NCBI GenBank assembly: GCA_034190875.2
Contig: CM067356.1
Coordinates: forward strand, 64,888,298-64,952,297
DNA from: Urechis unicinctus
Taxonomy: Eukaryota > Annelida > Polychaeta > Xenopneusta > Urechidae
Length of the DNA stretch: 64,000 bases
Reading direction: 5' to 3'
The stretch's first letter is position 1, and every line of letters begins with the position of its first letter. Below are positions 26,481 through 38,061 of this stretch, piece after piece. The notes beneath the pieces were generated by a model that did not search any database, was not told the DNA's origin, and saw nothing but the letters and a program-made list of their open reading frames with translations. The position numbers and the translations under genes were made by a program.

Positions 26481-27399
26481 ATGCTGCAAAGGTATAGTTA
26501 CGCTGTCAAACAGCCACTTATCCTTTCCAAAGAAGAATGCAAACACGCCGAAAGGCTCCCTATTGGTAGAGTGGAAGCTCACAAGATAGAAGTTGAGACA
26601 ACAACAGATGTGGATACTCTCTCTCTTGACCATAGAATGTGTATAGTGCTCAAAATTTCTAACAGAGCAAAGAGACTGGAAGAGAAGGTGAGGCAGGGGG
26701 ACACTATTGGACTAGATATCACGTCAATTAAAGCACAAACATTATCTATGACGTAGCGAAATGCATCCAAAACTGCAAAAGGGACATTCTTTGTAACAAT
26801 AATCTCATCGTCTTGTCCGATGAAAAGTGCGTAATAGTCTTTCTTTGAGAACTATTCTGTATTCATCATTGAACGTCACAATGAAGAGTACTATCTTAAG
26901 ACAGATATGAAAGGCTTTATTCTTGCGCCTATCTCAAAGTATATGTTCCCTAAGGCTATCGTTTGCCGTCAGCGCGCCAGGGAATACCTTCCTAAGCATC
27001 AAATAAACTTACTCGACTCCTTTGTCAGTAGTGGGAAGGTCCTTATGCAGTTTGAAGAATTAGCCGAAATTCAGTACGCTTACACTAGTACAATGTTACT
27101 GACGATGAGGGGTTTGTTGTCTTGGATAACGTGGCTCGTGCCTATAATCTTATAATCTCCGGATGTTTGTTTGTAGCGAGCAATATGACATTATGAGTGA
27201 ATTGGAGGAGACTCGTTCTAGATATTTTCACATTACAATGGGTTTGTATATGGCCGGAACGATGACAGAAGCCTATACAGCCCTGTTATGGGAGCTAGTA
27301 CGTCTAACCTACAAGCCAACACCACGGACAGCAACTGTGATCATAGAGAATAAGATAGGGATCTTGTTAGAAGAGTCAAGTCTGTCAGCTGATTGTTGA
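26481..27399 (+). other. Unrecognised open stretches beside the Polinton remnant
   Basis: Three open stretches (26481-26756, 26907-27155, 27163-27399) lie close together on the same strand as the pX-like remnant. Composition is protein-like: charged, with no low complexity and few Cys. Examples are HKIEVETTTDVDTLSLDHR and ITMGLYMAGTMTEAYTALLW. I cannot assign a family. Position suggests they belong to the same fossil element; a decayed host gene is possible. Confidence 0.4.
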
Positions 27400-27689
27400 C
27401 CTCGATCGGGGTTTGTATGGACTTTATGTAATCTCATCGAAGCTTAGGTTGTAGGAGACACCGTGATTCTGCTGCTGCATATTATTCCAGTCAATCACGA
27501 TTGTCTTGGGCAGTTGATCAACCTCACATATAAAAAGGTATTATATTACCCGATAGCCACCAAGTATTTTTTCCACTATAGAAATCAATATAAGAGATGA
27601 CAATTCGAACCAGGTGAAGTGACAGTGATGTTATATTTCTATAAAACCAAGAAAGATATATTTTAAAATCAATGGCTGATATTTACACC

Positions 27690-28110
27690 CTGTATTAGCT
27701 GAACCAAAAAGGTGGTGGAATCCCGGGTGCAAGAAGTCAGCAAGTACAGGGTTTGGGGAGTGTGCTTGGGTGTTTGGCAAAAATGGTGATACGACTGGCC
27801 CGATAAATTTTACATGTTATTAATAAACACCCCCTGAAAATAGGAAGGAGGATGGTTGTAGATTTGTTAGGGGGGAAGTCTCTAAAACATTCGGCTAAGA
27901 AACGAATGCTACAAACCGGAGAGGAAGTGTTCGATCAAATAATAAAACCTACACAATCGCGTCACCAACCATCAATCTCTGTAAAACGGCTCAAACGAGG
28001 TATGCGTGGTAATTCATGCCACATTGTGGAACAACTCGGAGGTTGTCAAAGGATATATTTAGTTAAATCATGGCACTGGTACAACTCAAATATTGACCCT
28101 GTGAATTAGA
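27690..28110 (+). mobile_element. Polinton part: pX-like core-protein remnant
   Basis: A Gly-rich start, a small-residue/basic middle and the stretch VVDLLGGKSLKHSAKKR match the layout of pX-like proteins of Polintons and adintoviruses (known family pattern: Gly-rich N-terminus, then a V-x-D-x-L-x-G-K/N-x-V-K-x-S/A-x-K-x-R block, then a basic tail). It is followed by a basic C-terminal part. Assignment rests on remembered family pattern, not on an alignment. Confidence 0.5.
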
Positions 28111-28329
28111 GCTGTTTTCGACTCCCCCAAATGAAAGCAATGTCAATAATAGATCGTGGATCGAATTCAACGTGGTAGCTGCATAAGGTTTGGATCCATT
28201 CAAATTCCACATCAGTGGTTTTGCGTGATTATATCGATCAGACCGACACTTATTTACAAGTGAATGCCAAAGTGGGGAAAAAGAATGACTTGGCGTGAAC
28301 GTTTTAAATGTAACTAAAGAGAGTTTGGT

Positions 28330-29060
28330 GCAGGTTTATTTAAAAGTCTTTGCGAATTTCGTGCTGGTTCGCTTGACTGGTGTAGCTACCTGTAACACAT
28401 AAAACAAAACGACCATTTCTTATATCAAAGGTAAATCACAAATTCAATTGATTATATCGTTTGTTATGTCACTTCTGTTTAATCACTAAAAGAAACACTT
28501 ACTTGATGTTAATCTAGCATGTACATCGTGCGTTAATTTGAACTGTTTGGCTCGTCGTTTGACATCTTCAAGAATGTTTTTTGTTTTAGGTAAATAGTCT
28601 TAAACAATATTCTTGATGCTTTCTAGACCTACGATCCCTAGCTCCTCTGTGCAAGGCAGGAACCCTTAAAAAAGCACAATCGGCCTTGATATGGTTCAGC
28701 CGGGTTTTTTGCTTTTGGCCGAGCACATTGATGGCTATGCTTGCTTTCAAGTTTTACGGCATAATAGGTTGAGGGTAGCCAATAACATAATCTTCGATTG
28801 GGTTCACAAAGACGATAAATGTGTCACTGCCTCCACACTCTATTTTGATTCAGGTCGTTGATTCTGTGCGTTGGTCAAGATGTCTGTATGTGTAATTCCA
28901 CGTATAGCTCTGTCAAAATCGTCGGCGTCTCGTTCAACACGAAGTGTTGATAACGTTCGATTGTACTTTACTGATGAGTGTAAATAGCGCAATTCATTTG
29001 TTTCTTTGTTGCGCAATAGGAATCCATAACTTCCATTTTTTTAACGATCATTAAGTCAGA
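28330..29060 (-). mobile_element. Polinton part: N-terminal region of type B DNA polymerase (remnant)
   Basis: On the minus strand, the motifs LLRNKET, NELRYLHSS and, further on, an NQRPES block followed by an LCFF segment fall in the order expected for the N-terminal region of Polinton polymerase proteins. The exonuclease and polymerase domains are not seen. Broken and old. Confidence 0.55.
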
Positions 29061-29289
29061 AAAGAGCAATTCTTTTCGTAATTTGAGAAATCCTAACACA
29101 TAAATTGCTGACACATGTATCTCTTTTTCCACCATCAGTCTTAATATTGCCTACATTAATCGTGGATGTAACGCTAGTTCTGCAAAACTTGGATACATAG
29201 TATATAATAGTAAGGGGTCTGCTTCTGATCTTCAAAATTAGCATTTACAAATTCTACAAGAAATTCCATAGTAGTCACATGAAAAATTG

Positions 29290-31242
29290 TGTTTGGACGA
29301 TGACTGCTTCAACTTATTGTTGACCACTTACTTAAGGTCATCTGATGTTAGTTATTTTACACGCTTGCAAAGAACATTGTCCTACATTTTTATGTTCTGG
29401 AAATGAAAATCATCATATATTGAGTTCATACAAAAATCTCATGCAAAACATTGGTCATAATTTCTTCAATTGTGCGAAGTGGGGGGTTTCAGCATAGAAA
29501 TATGATAGTTTGAACATCGGCCGTGTTAAACGCAGTGGCAGGGATCTATATGGGTTAGTCGGCTGTTTTGCAATGCAATGGTCTGAAAGTAGGCTGACTA
29601 ATGGTGTCACTATTCATCCCAATAATTGCTCTTCGTTTTGTCCATCTAAGGATGGAGGCTTTGGCAACCACATCGACTTTCTGGCAGTGTAACTTACAAC
29701 CGACTTAAATACAGGCAATGTTTTAGGCCTACAAACAGATCACTCAATTATAAAAAGATTTGAAAAAAGATGTAGCAACCATTTCGCAAGAACGTATTGC
29801 ATCGCAATAAACAGGAGTCAGAGAGCTTTAGTGTGTGAGTCAACCAGGTCGCCTATCCCTTGTTCTAAATGACGGATCACCAACGATATTTAATAATGAT
29901 GAAACTTTGGTCATTGTTTGGTTTTGCAAACATGCTCAAAAACTTGGCAAATCTGCGTAAATACTTTAGTATCATTACAGTATTGTCATTTTAGTTGATA
30001 TCTTTCACCAAGCTCTCACTGTTGTTGTACGAGCATCGAGTTATTAACAGTTGTGATCAGCGGTTCTGATTTTGTTTTGGTGCTTTCACTTAAGCATACT
30101 AATATCTGATTATTTTAGGAAATAATAAGACCATAATACGGGTGCAGTAATATAAATCATGTTATAATACTAAATTCCGAATTGAATATATGATTAAAGA
30201 ATAAACAAACGAAATAGGCTGGTTCTTGCGTTTTTAGAACCAATTCTCAGTTTGATCCACAATAATCATAAGTGCACGAGATTCAGAAGATGGTTCAGTG
30301 TCGACCTTGCAAGATTGTCCTGTTTTTAATATATCTTGTGCGGCAGTCAACCTTAAGTTGCCCAGACTATTTGGTTAATCGATCACACTTAGTTACTTGT
30401 ACTGACTCACGACCGACCTTCTCCTGTTTAGCCTTTACATGCTATTGTCCACTCAAAAATGCAATCGAACACCATCCTCCGTTGACCAAAGCCGCATTTA
30501 TTGCTTTTTGACCAATGACACGTATGGCTCGTTGGGTGAAATCCCTGCAGCTTCCATGTTCTACGCGTCCTTATCTATTAAATTTAATTATGGGCGTAAC
30601 AGGTAGCCTATTTTCGCCACGACTTACGCCTGTATCACTCCATCGCATTTAACCCTAAATGGAAAACACCATCATGATTGTAGTGAAATTTTCATGTTAT
30701 CCACGATTTTTGTAATTTAGGCGACCCCAATGTCAGCACGGTTGATGATTATCCTACGCAGCTGTCACATTCGCCGAGACCCACCTCCTCGACAAGCATT
30801 CTCATTTTCTGACCAATGGCCCTTCTAAATACGGCCGCCCGCCTGACGCGTGTCGCAGCTGGGGTATGATTTACCCCCCCCCCCACCCCCCACACACACA
30901 CAATCGTCCCTCCTATAATCATAGATGATAACCGTCAGCATTAATTATATCGCCGACCAATTTGATCCGGTATGTTTTGCAATTAAAAAGCTCATGACCA
31001 ATGTATAACTTTTAGTTATCCCATAGTTTAAATTGAAGCATATGCGTATCATACCAAGTCAGAGTAACCATCTATGTAATTGTCGTAAGAAATCTATCAT
31101 TGAGTCAAAATGATTGATTTTATTTGGCCACCTACAAACTTTGCCTTATATTTCTGATGCGTGCGGGAAGCCTATGTATTCTACGTCTGGTCACATTCTA
31201 GCAGTGTAACACATCGGGTTGGATAATCTCCTTTCGAGGTCC
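29290..31242. other. No recognised gene
   Basis: Open frames at 29510-29692 and 30272-30511 are short and unassigned. A C-run/CA-run simple repeat lies at 30874-30902. Nothing else seen before the duplication starts. Confidence 0.4.
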
Positions 31243-31381
31243 AGCATCACATCATGTTCTGATAATAACTAATATCTTGAGACAAATGTCTTGACTGAAC
31301 TACTCGTAACAGCCGTTACAGTTTTCAAATATAATTGTGTAGTAAGAATGTAGTTAAATTAACGAAAACAGTCTAGCGGTA

Positions 31382-31734
31382 GCAGCAAATGGTCATGTCT
31401 GCCCAAACTCGACGTGTTATTCATGAATCCTTATCTCCAATCTACAGCCATGGAACGCTGCGTAATCTTGCTTAGTGTTTGTCGTAAGCTAAGGGGATTT
31501 GGTCAAATATTTGCAACAACTATCTGTAAAGGACCAGGAATTCGCCACGTTGGTTTAGGCAGTGAAAAAGATTTGACAGGAATCATGCATGTGCAGGCTT
31601 CAACAAAATTGTCGGGATATATTGTCTGGCTCTATCCATCGAGAAACATTTTACACGTGTGGTTTTCTGTGCCAGATCGTATGGTAGATAACATCAATCA
31701 AATAATTAAAGTATACGTAAGTCTTTATGTCTGA
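31382..31734 (+). pseudogene. Unit 1 copy of the 115-aa reading frame, disrupted
   Basis: This aligns with 40972-41319 but lacks two bases (CTGCGTAA here, CTGCCCGTAA in unit 2). From the shared ATG at 31387 the frame closes after 28 codons. The downstream part stays open in the original frame to TGA 31734. Which state is ancestral cannot be told from two copies. If the unit 2 frame is a gene, this is its broken paralogue; if not, both are chance open stretches. Confidence 0.3.
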
Positions 31735-32087
31735 ACAGGTAAAATTGTTTAGCTCCTTGCTACCATTAATTGTGCACGTTAATCATCATTCATAATTTGG
31801 CTAATGTACGAAAACAGAGCTGATTGCGATTGAAGCACTAGCGTTAATTGGCAACGTACATTCATAGAAATCTGCAACAAAACTTACGAAGCATTCATTT
31901 CAAGATAGCTTTGTGGGGAGCACCCGGATATGCAGGTACTCGCACGCGAATGTCAACTGTCACAAAGGCCAACGACATTGTCTTTATCTCAATACATTAG
32001 GGTGTTAACTTAGATTACTTACCATATTGTGAACATCTTGAACAATGTCGGACCGAAGAAGCAGAAAATTCACATTGTTATTGAGAT

Positions 32088-32360
32088 ATGATCACATCAT
32101 TGGAATATCACCCTAATAAACTCGGTTTGAATAAAACAGACGCCTGGTTCACACTTTTTAATTTGGTCGACATTTTAGTACAATATAGTCTAGAAACGTA
32201 CATATTATACGTATACCTTTACAGTCTTAGAGAATGGAATCAACGCAAAATTGAATATACTGCGCACCAGCGACGATTGTTGAACGTAATCATCCTTGAG
32301 CGTAAGAAAGCAGACATCAATGCTAATTTGCAAATTATATTGAACAAGTGTTTGTTCTAG
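32088..32360 (+). CDS. Hypothetical 90-aa reading frame, duplication unit 1
   Basis: An ATG-to-TAG frame I do not recognise. The middle (about residues 20-50) is hydrophobic and rich in Leu, Tyr and Val; the C-terminal half is basic. The unit 2 copy differs by one in-frame triplet (an extra Asn at residue 11) and one synonymous Arg codon change. Both are compatible with coding, but the whole surrounding tract is nearly identical between units, so this is weak support. No convincing splice sites or start context were seen. Confidence 0.2.
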   Translation: MITSLEYHPNKLGLNKTDAWFTLFNLVDILVQYSLETYILYVYLYSLREWNQRKIEYTAHQRRLLNVIILERKKADINANLQIILNKCLF

Positions 32361-33457
32361 CAATAACAGAAATAAAACTATAACCCTCTTTACCACAGGT
32401 ACAAATTGACGTTGCTGTCCCAATTGTAAAGCCGGTCGCAGTGGATTATTGGTTAATTGGTCCGACTGAAAGGTTAATGGTTGTGCGCTGGCATTTATCG
32501 TAGCGTCGTCAGATGGGTCATCTCATCCATTAAAATGCAAATGATATGAGTGTAGGTTACAACTGTATTTGCAGTTGGTTCGTAATGCTTTGATTCAGGC
32601 ATTTGGAACAGCCAATTGATAGAAGGCAAAATACATCATTGATGACGCTGTCCGTTTTAATCACAGCATCAAATACGCGAAATGGGGTTTCGATGGCAGT
32701 TATATAAAGCCATTCAAACGAATTTTCCGGGAAAAAAAAAGCAAGTTCAAAAAGAGAAGGACATTCTGAAACAAACACTTGATAGCAAAATAGGTTATTC
32801 CTGATGGAACGTGATCTGGTGTTGTCTTTATGAAACGTAAAGGGACTGCAACCGAAGAGACAAAAAACTGGAACGATTACGAGAAAATAGCGGCCGATAT
32901 CGCATTAAGGCCAATTTTTCTAATTCGAATTGCATGTTTAGTTATTGACTAGGAAGAATCTTTTTCAGTCGCGTTTTGGAATAAAATAATGACACTTGTT
33001 CGAAGTTGGATTATTTCATACGCAATTATTGGTGCTTTTTCATCGCAAACTATTGGAATATTCCTGAATGAACTCATGTAGGACTTATCGAACTATATAT
33101 TTCCACTGGTTCTCCTTTGTTTTTAGACCTCGACAGGCCGAAAGCGAGTCAATCTTGTTCGCAGAGGCTACTTTGGCAACACACCAATAACTATCCAGGC
33201 CCTACAGCAGAGTAGATTGGCTGCTAAATCTTTATAGCTGTCACAGAAAGAGAAATTGAAGGTATTGTACAACTCAGCAGTTAGCACTCTTCAGCTGCTC
33301 CAACAACCTTTATGCAATTTTGGTCACAGAGAGCGATTTGCATTTGAGATATTCAATCCATCAAAATGAAGACTTTTGATTAGTATTTTCAGAATTTTGT
33401 GCGGTGGCTGGATTCGGATGGGGTGCATCAGTTGCTGGTTGCTGGTTCCCTGAATGC

Positions 33458-33799
33458 TTATCTTAAAGAGACCCTCGTGTTAGACCGCAGCTGGTCTAGC
33501 TCACGCTTCCTTCTCTTAGTTGTTGAATCTGTTAATAGCTTCTTTCTCGCTCCAACTTTCCTTCGTTTCTTGCTTTGGTTGTCCAATATCGCAATGAAAA
33601 TAGCGAAAACTAAACATCCGAAGACGGCGAACGGCACATAGTGAGGACGTTTCTGTGCTTCCGGAATTAATAATACATGAGCTTCCAAATAAGGGCCATT
33701 TGTGACGGGACGTGAAAAATAAGGAACTGAAAGTTTATTTAAGAACAACAAGATATATATACGGCCATTCCAACTTTGGCTTCCGGATATCAGCACCAT
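33458..33799 (-). CDS. Hypothetical membrane-anchor-like reading frame, duplication unit 1
   Basis: A minus-strand frame of 113 aa. Around residues 53-70 lies a clear hydrophobic span (VPFAVFGCLVFAIFIAIL), followed at once by a strongly basic tail (NQSKKRRKVGARKK and later TTKRRKRE), the pattern of a single-pass membrane protein with a cytosolic basic tail. A plausible acceptor (CTTTCAG at about 33.73 kb) would make residues from VPYFSRP onward a terminal exon. No family is recognised. A CD225/dispanin layout was considered, but the second membrane segment is missing. The opposite strand is also open over much of this span, so the frame could be chance. Confidence 0.25.
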   Translation of the reverse strand: MVLISGSQSWNGRIYILLFLNKLSVPYFSRPVTNGPYLEAHVLLIPEAQKRPHYVPFAVFGCLVFAIFIAILDNQSKKRRKVGARKKLLTDSTTKRRKRELDQLRSNTRVSLR

Positions 33800-34501
33800 T
33801 TAAGATACTCTTGTATTTAGCAACATTTTTGTTCGATTAAAAATCGATTGATTTTTGTAATGAAATGCACCTTTAAGCTCTAAGTTTGTAACGGCAGAAT
33901 CCTGGAGGTATCTGTGTGTACATGTAATTTAGGATTAGATCCAATCCATGGCATCGTACGCCAGCATTAACATCGTTACTCGATTGTATTGTTGATATGG
34001 GTTTTTTTCGAAAAGCTTTAGTAATATTTGTTCATCATTTGCACGGTTTGGTACTGCGGGTTGGATGTGGGAGCTGTCGAGTTACCTGTTAACTGAGCAG
34101 GCTAAGATGAACATCAATCAAATGTGCATAAAACCCCGGCATAGACGTAAGGTTCGAGGCTCCACTGTATTCAATACATGTCAATCAAATGGCAAATACA
34201 TGTAGTGATTCTTTCTTTTCGAATATATAATCACTAATTGACATTAAGGATGTTCCTTACTTACCGCTGATGGCGTTCGGACAGGCCATTTATCCTGCTT
34301 TGTAGATCGCTCAATCAACATCATGACGGAAATAGTCTGGTAATGACTTAAAAGCAAAAAATTACGCACCCATAAATCCCATTTGAGCTAATTCTCGCAT
34401 TGCTTGTTGATTATGAATTACAGTGTTGTAAACACATGATGCAATTGGTATCTCATATTGTCAAATTACCAAATGGGTGAGCATAGAAGATACCAGTTGC
34501 A

Positions 34502-34705
34502 TTGTGTTCAAATACGCCCGTTGGTTATCATCTAGATATTTACAGGCTGATTTCTGGCCGATGTGCACTTTATAAACTCCGAAATCTCCATCAATGTTTA
34601 TTAAGACTGTTTTACAATGCCAGTACTGTTAATTCATTGGTCATTTCTGTTATGTTCATTTATCGGCATGCAACTTTCGCAGCAAGGAGATGGCTGCTGT
34701 TTTGA
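34502..34705 (+). other. Short open frame (67 aa) shared by both duplication units
   Basis: ATG-to-stop frame identical in unit 2 (44077-44280). It is short, Leu/Tyr/Arg-rich and unlike any family I know. It lies in the nearly identical core, so conservation is not evidence of function. It is listed only so both copies can be compared. Confidence 0.12.
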
Positions 34706-36010
34706 AGCATCAGCATGTTGCAACATGTGGTCAGAGCTATGCTAGTATAATTTGTCATAGAACAGATTATATGTATTCCTGCCATTGACAACATGAAACA
34801 GGTAAGTGAAGCAATTTGTAATATATTGCTCACATCGAGAATACCAGCTTGCTGTCGTTGTTGTTGTTTGAAGATGACGCTGATTAAAGTCGTGTGTGGC
34901 TGAGTTTGACTTTCTCGACTACTATCTGAATTAGGATTAATAACGTGGAAATCATTAAAGTTTTGCAGAGATTAACGTTTGGCATGTCCCATGTACGAGG
35001 ACATTATAAAGTTCGTCTAGTAACAGAAATGCAGTGGCATAATGTTGTTTAATCAATAACAACAACATGTTGACAGTATGTGACTGTACATTGGTTATTT
35101 ATCATGACAACGCATTGAAGTTTTATATGTTTTTTAAATAATGGTGACAACCTGAGATAACCTGGTAGTGTTATGTATGTCTTTGCTGATTTTGGATATT
35201 GTTATGATTGATGCCGCTCAGAGTGAATAATTGCTGTTATGCACACGTTATGAATACATTAAATTGTTTAGAGTGATCTGAATACCTCTTGGTGGTTGAT
35301 TCAGCCACTACTTCTGTCAGCGTATATTTAATGTTTTTCATATTTACAAAGATTATTGTAGTATGGGAGAAAACAGAAGGAGCTATTACGAAAGTCAATT
35401 ATCGCTACGTTTATCTTAGCCACTGTATATCTATGTAGGATTCAGAGGTTAATAGACCTTACTGTCAGTATCACCATATTGCATACCATGGGTTCATTTT
35501 GGTCTGGTACACAAACCTCAATTGTTTTTGTTCAGAGGACATTTTATCAACTGACGAGTTATTCGATACAAATATCATTGCCACGCAAGGCTTATAAAAA
35601 GTCAGGTAAGCTGCATAAGCAAATAGTGTTATAAGTTGACTGCGGTAAAACGATCAGATCTCGCTACCTTTCAACGACCATGACATTAAAGATTTATTAT
35701 AATAAGACACAGTTTACACCCAATCCTGTGTATTCGTGTCATCTGTCGCATTAACGCCTGCTATTTCCGTTCCTTTGGCTGTCTAGACATATAATTCATA
35801 CTTTATCGTATTACATATTGTGTAGCCAGTTTTGCACCTCACCTATCTAATAACTGGGGGGTTGAATGAAACGTGATTCATGCAAACGAATATTATTCGG
35901 TGGACTCGACAATAGGAACGTATCTATACCTCTTTCAAAAACTATCGATTGGTTCGAGTTGACAATTTAGGTGCACTGTATTCGAACACAGCAATTTCCA
36001 TCAATGTATC

Positions 36011-36245
36011 AAAAATGATTACGAGCATAGCGACTATATAAATACACGACTATAAATATAAATATTTTCCATGGCAGATGTGAAACGTTGCGAAATTGAT
36101 ATATCAATGATAATGCCGGATATTGTTGATTTATCTGTATAAATATGCTCGATAAGTGTTTCTGAAGTGTTAATGTCTCTTGTAGGGTTTGTTATTGGCG
36201 GCAAATATCCATATGCAAATATACTTTCGATTAAATTACTGGTTT
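36011..36245 (-). mobile_element. Same LINE endonuclease fragment, unit 1
   Basis: This aligns with 45584-45832. Relative to that copy, about 86 bp encoding the start of the fragment are missing (junction CTGGTT|TTCTCATCC), and about 47 bp near 36.05 kb are present here but absent from unit 2. The two copies therefore carry complementary losses and together show the original fragment was longer than either. Confidence 0.6.
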
Positions 36246-37860
36246 TCTCATCCTAAAAAATGAACATCTGCTAATGGTGCAGAATTTCGACGATATACCA
36301 CACGCGACGGTATCAATCAATGTCTTTCTCTATTTCTATGTCTTTTGTGCGATTCACGTGGTTAATATCCGAGTTTTCCTCCACTCTTGATATTCTTGTG
36401 GGATTTCTTAGACCGATATGAATGCCGCCCATTCCAAAAATATCTTTACAAGCATAGCATAACACCCAATACCCCATAAATCACTAGGATGCAGATTTAC
36501 TGGGATACTAGCTTAACATTGATTCCCTATTGTGCATCTTATTTGTCGCGATATCGGCCAGTAGACCAACATATCACCGTCTATGTTTGCATAAGACTAA
36601 GGAAGTGGATGCAATGAATGGCATGGACACACGCTACACTTTTCCTCGAAGGTAGACACGACTGTACCAGTATAGTGGTATCAGAGCATGAGGCAGCTGG
36701 GTATAGTTTGCCATAGGGGTGCTAGTCGTCATAAATAGATACAGACAAGAGTCTGTGGCTAACACGTAAACCGTGCAATCAATTACGACTGGCCTATTGA
36801 ATAAGGCATAATTAAATGTACTTTGAATAATATAGGAAGCACTAACGGTCATCATTAAATGGGACTGTGCCTCTCTCATACCGAGTGTAGCAAGCGGACT
36901 GCTATTTGTTTTTTTTTTTCAGATTTTATCGTACTCTGACTTGCATTAATATATTTTTTCAAAAATTACCGTCGAACCTTTCTTAAATTAAGCGCGGAAA
37001 TAAGTGAGAAATACATACATGAAATAAACGAAAAATGTCTGGAATAATGCAATATAATAAACCTTAAGATGTTTGATTAACCCTGAGTCTACTCAAAGCA
37101 AAAAGCTTCTTATCCTTGGAGTGTGAATACATAAAAGTGAGAACAAACAACCAACGCCTTAGCTTCCTTATAGCACTTTGCTTGTATAAACTGGTCGTAC
37201 TCTGAGACATGTATTTATCTTACAGATATTTAATTTGTTCACACCTGTGTACTTCCAAGGGTCATTTGATTCGCAAAGAGTCTTACTAGGATAGGAACAT
37301 ATTGATGATTGCCCTTAGTGTTGGTCATTTCTCCATTAAGGTACTGATGTCATTATGTTATGGGCTTGTATGATGAGCATCTGAGTGTGGTTGCCTCAGT
37401 GAACGAAGCACTTAAACGAAATGTTGATATTTAGCCATTAAGTCTCACAATGGGATTTTATTCCCCTCTTTACGTATATTTGCCACTTTCCTAAGTAACA
37501 ACGCCTACATGGCCAACACCTCTCACGCGTATACGTGGAAAAACAGAATACCCTTACTCAAAAGCTCCATAAGTAAAAGCCAGCTTCCCGAACAGACAGG
37601 CACCATGAGTTCAGGCTATGCGCCGACATGTATACACAGCTAAAAGTGTGGTTTCATAGCAAATAAAAATTTGATGAGAATATTCATATTTGAAATATTG
37701 ATTGGTTACCAAAATTGACGTACATTGTGATGAAATTCATGAAGCAGCAAATCCCTAGAAAGCGTCGAAATATGATAGTTTTGTTTTTGTACGTTGCTTA
37801 TAGTTCTATTTGCAGCGGTAATGGACAAACGTTTTACTAAATCAGTTATAGTAAAATTTA

Positions 37861-38061
<201 letters not shown>

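Larger units (their letters stand above)
26430..29290. mobile_element. Decayed Polinton/adintovirus-like element (fossil)
   Basis: Two recognisable parts face each other: a pX-like core-protein remnant on the plus strand and a protein-primed type B DNA polymerase N-terminal region on the minus strand, the kind of opposed arrangement seen in Polintons. Between about 26.48 and 27.40 kb, three open stretches on the plus strand are unrecognised and may be other genes of the same element. No integrase, packaging ATPase, protease or major capsid gene was recognised and no terminal inverted repeats were found, so the ends are approximate. The element is broken in several places and looks old. Confidence 0.6.

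Noticed and set aside
33458-33799. CD225/dispanin family assignment
   Set aside because: Only one hydrophobic segment is present and the conserved post-membrane motif does not align well.
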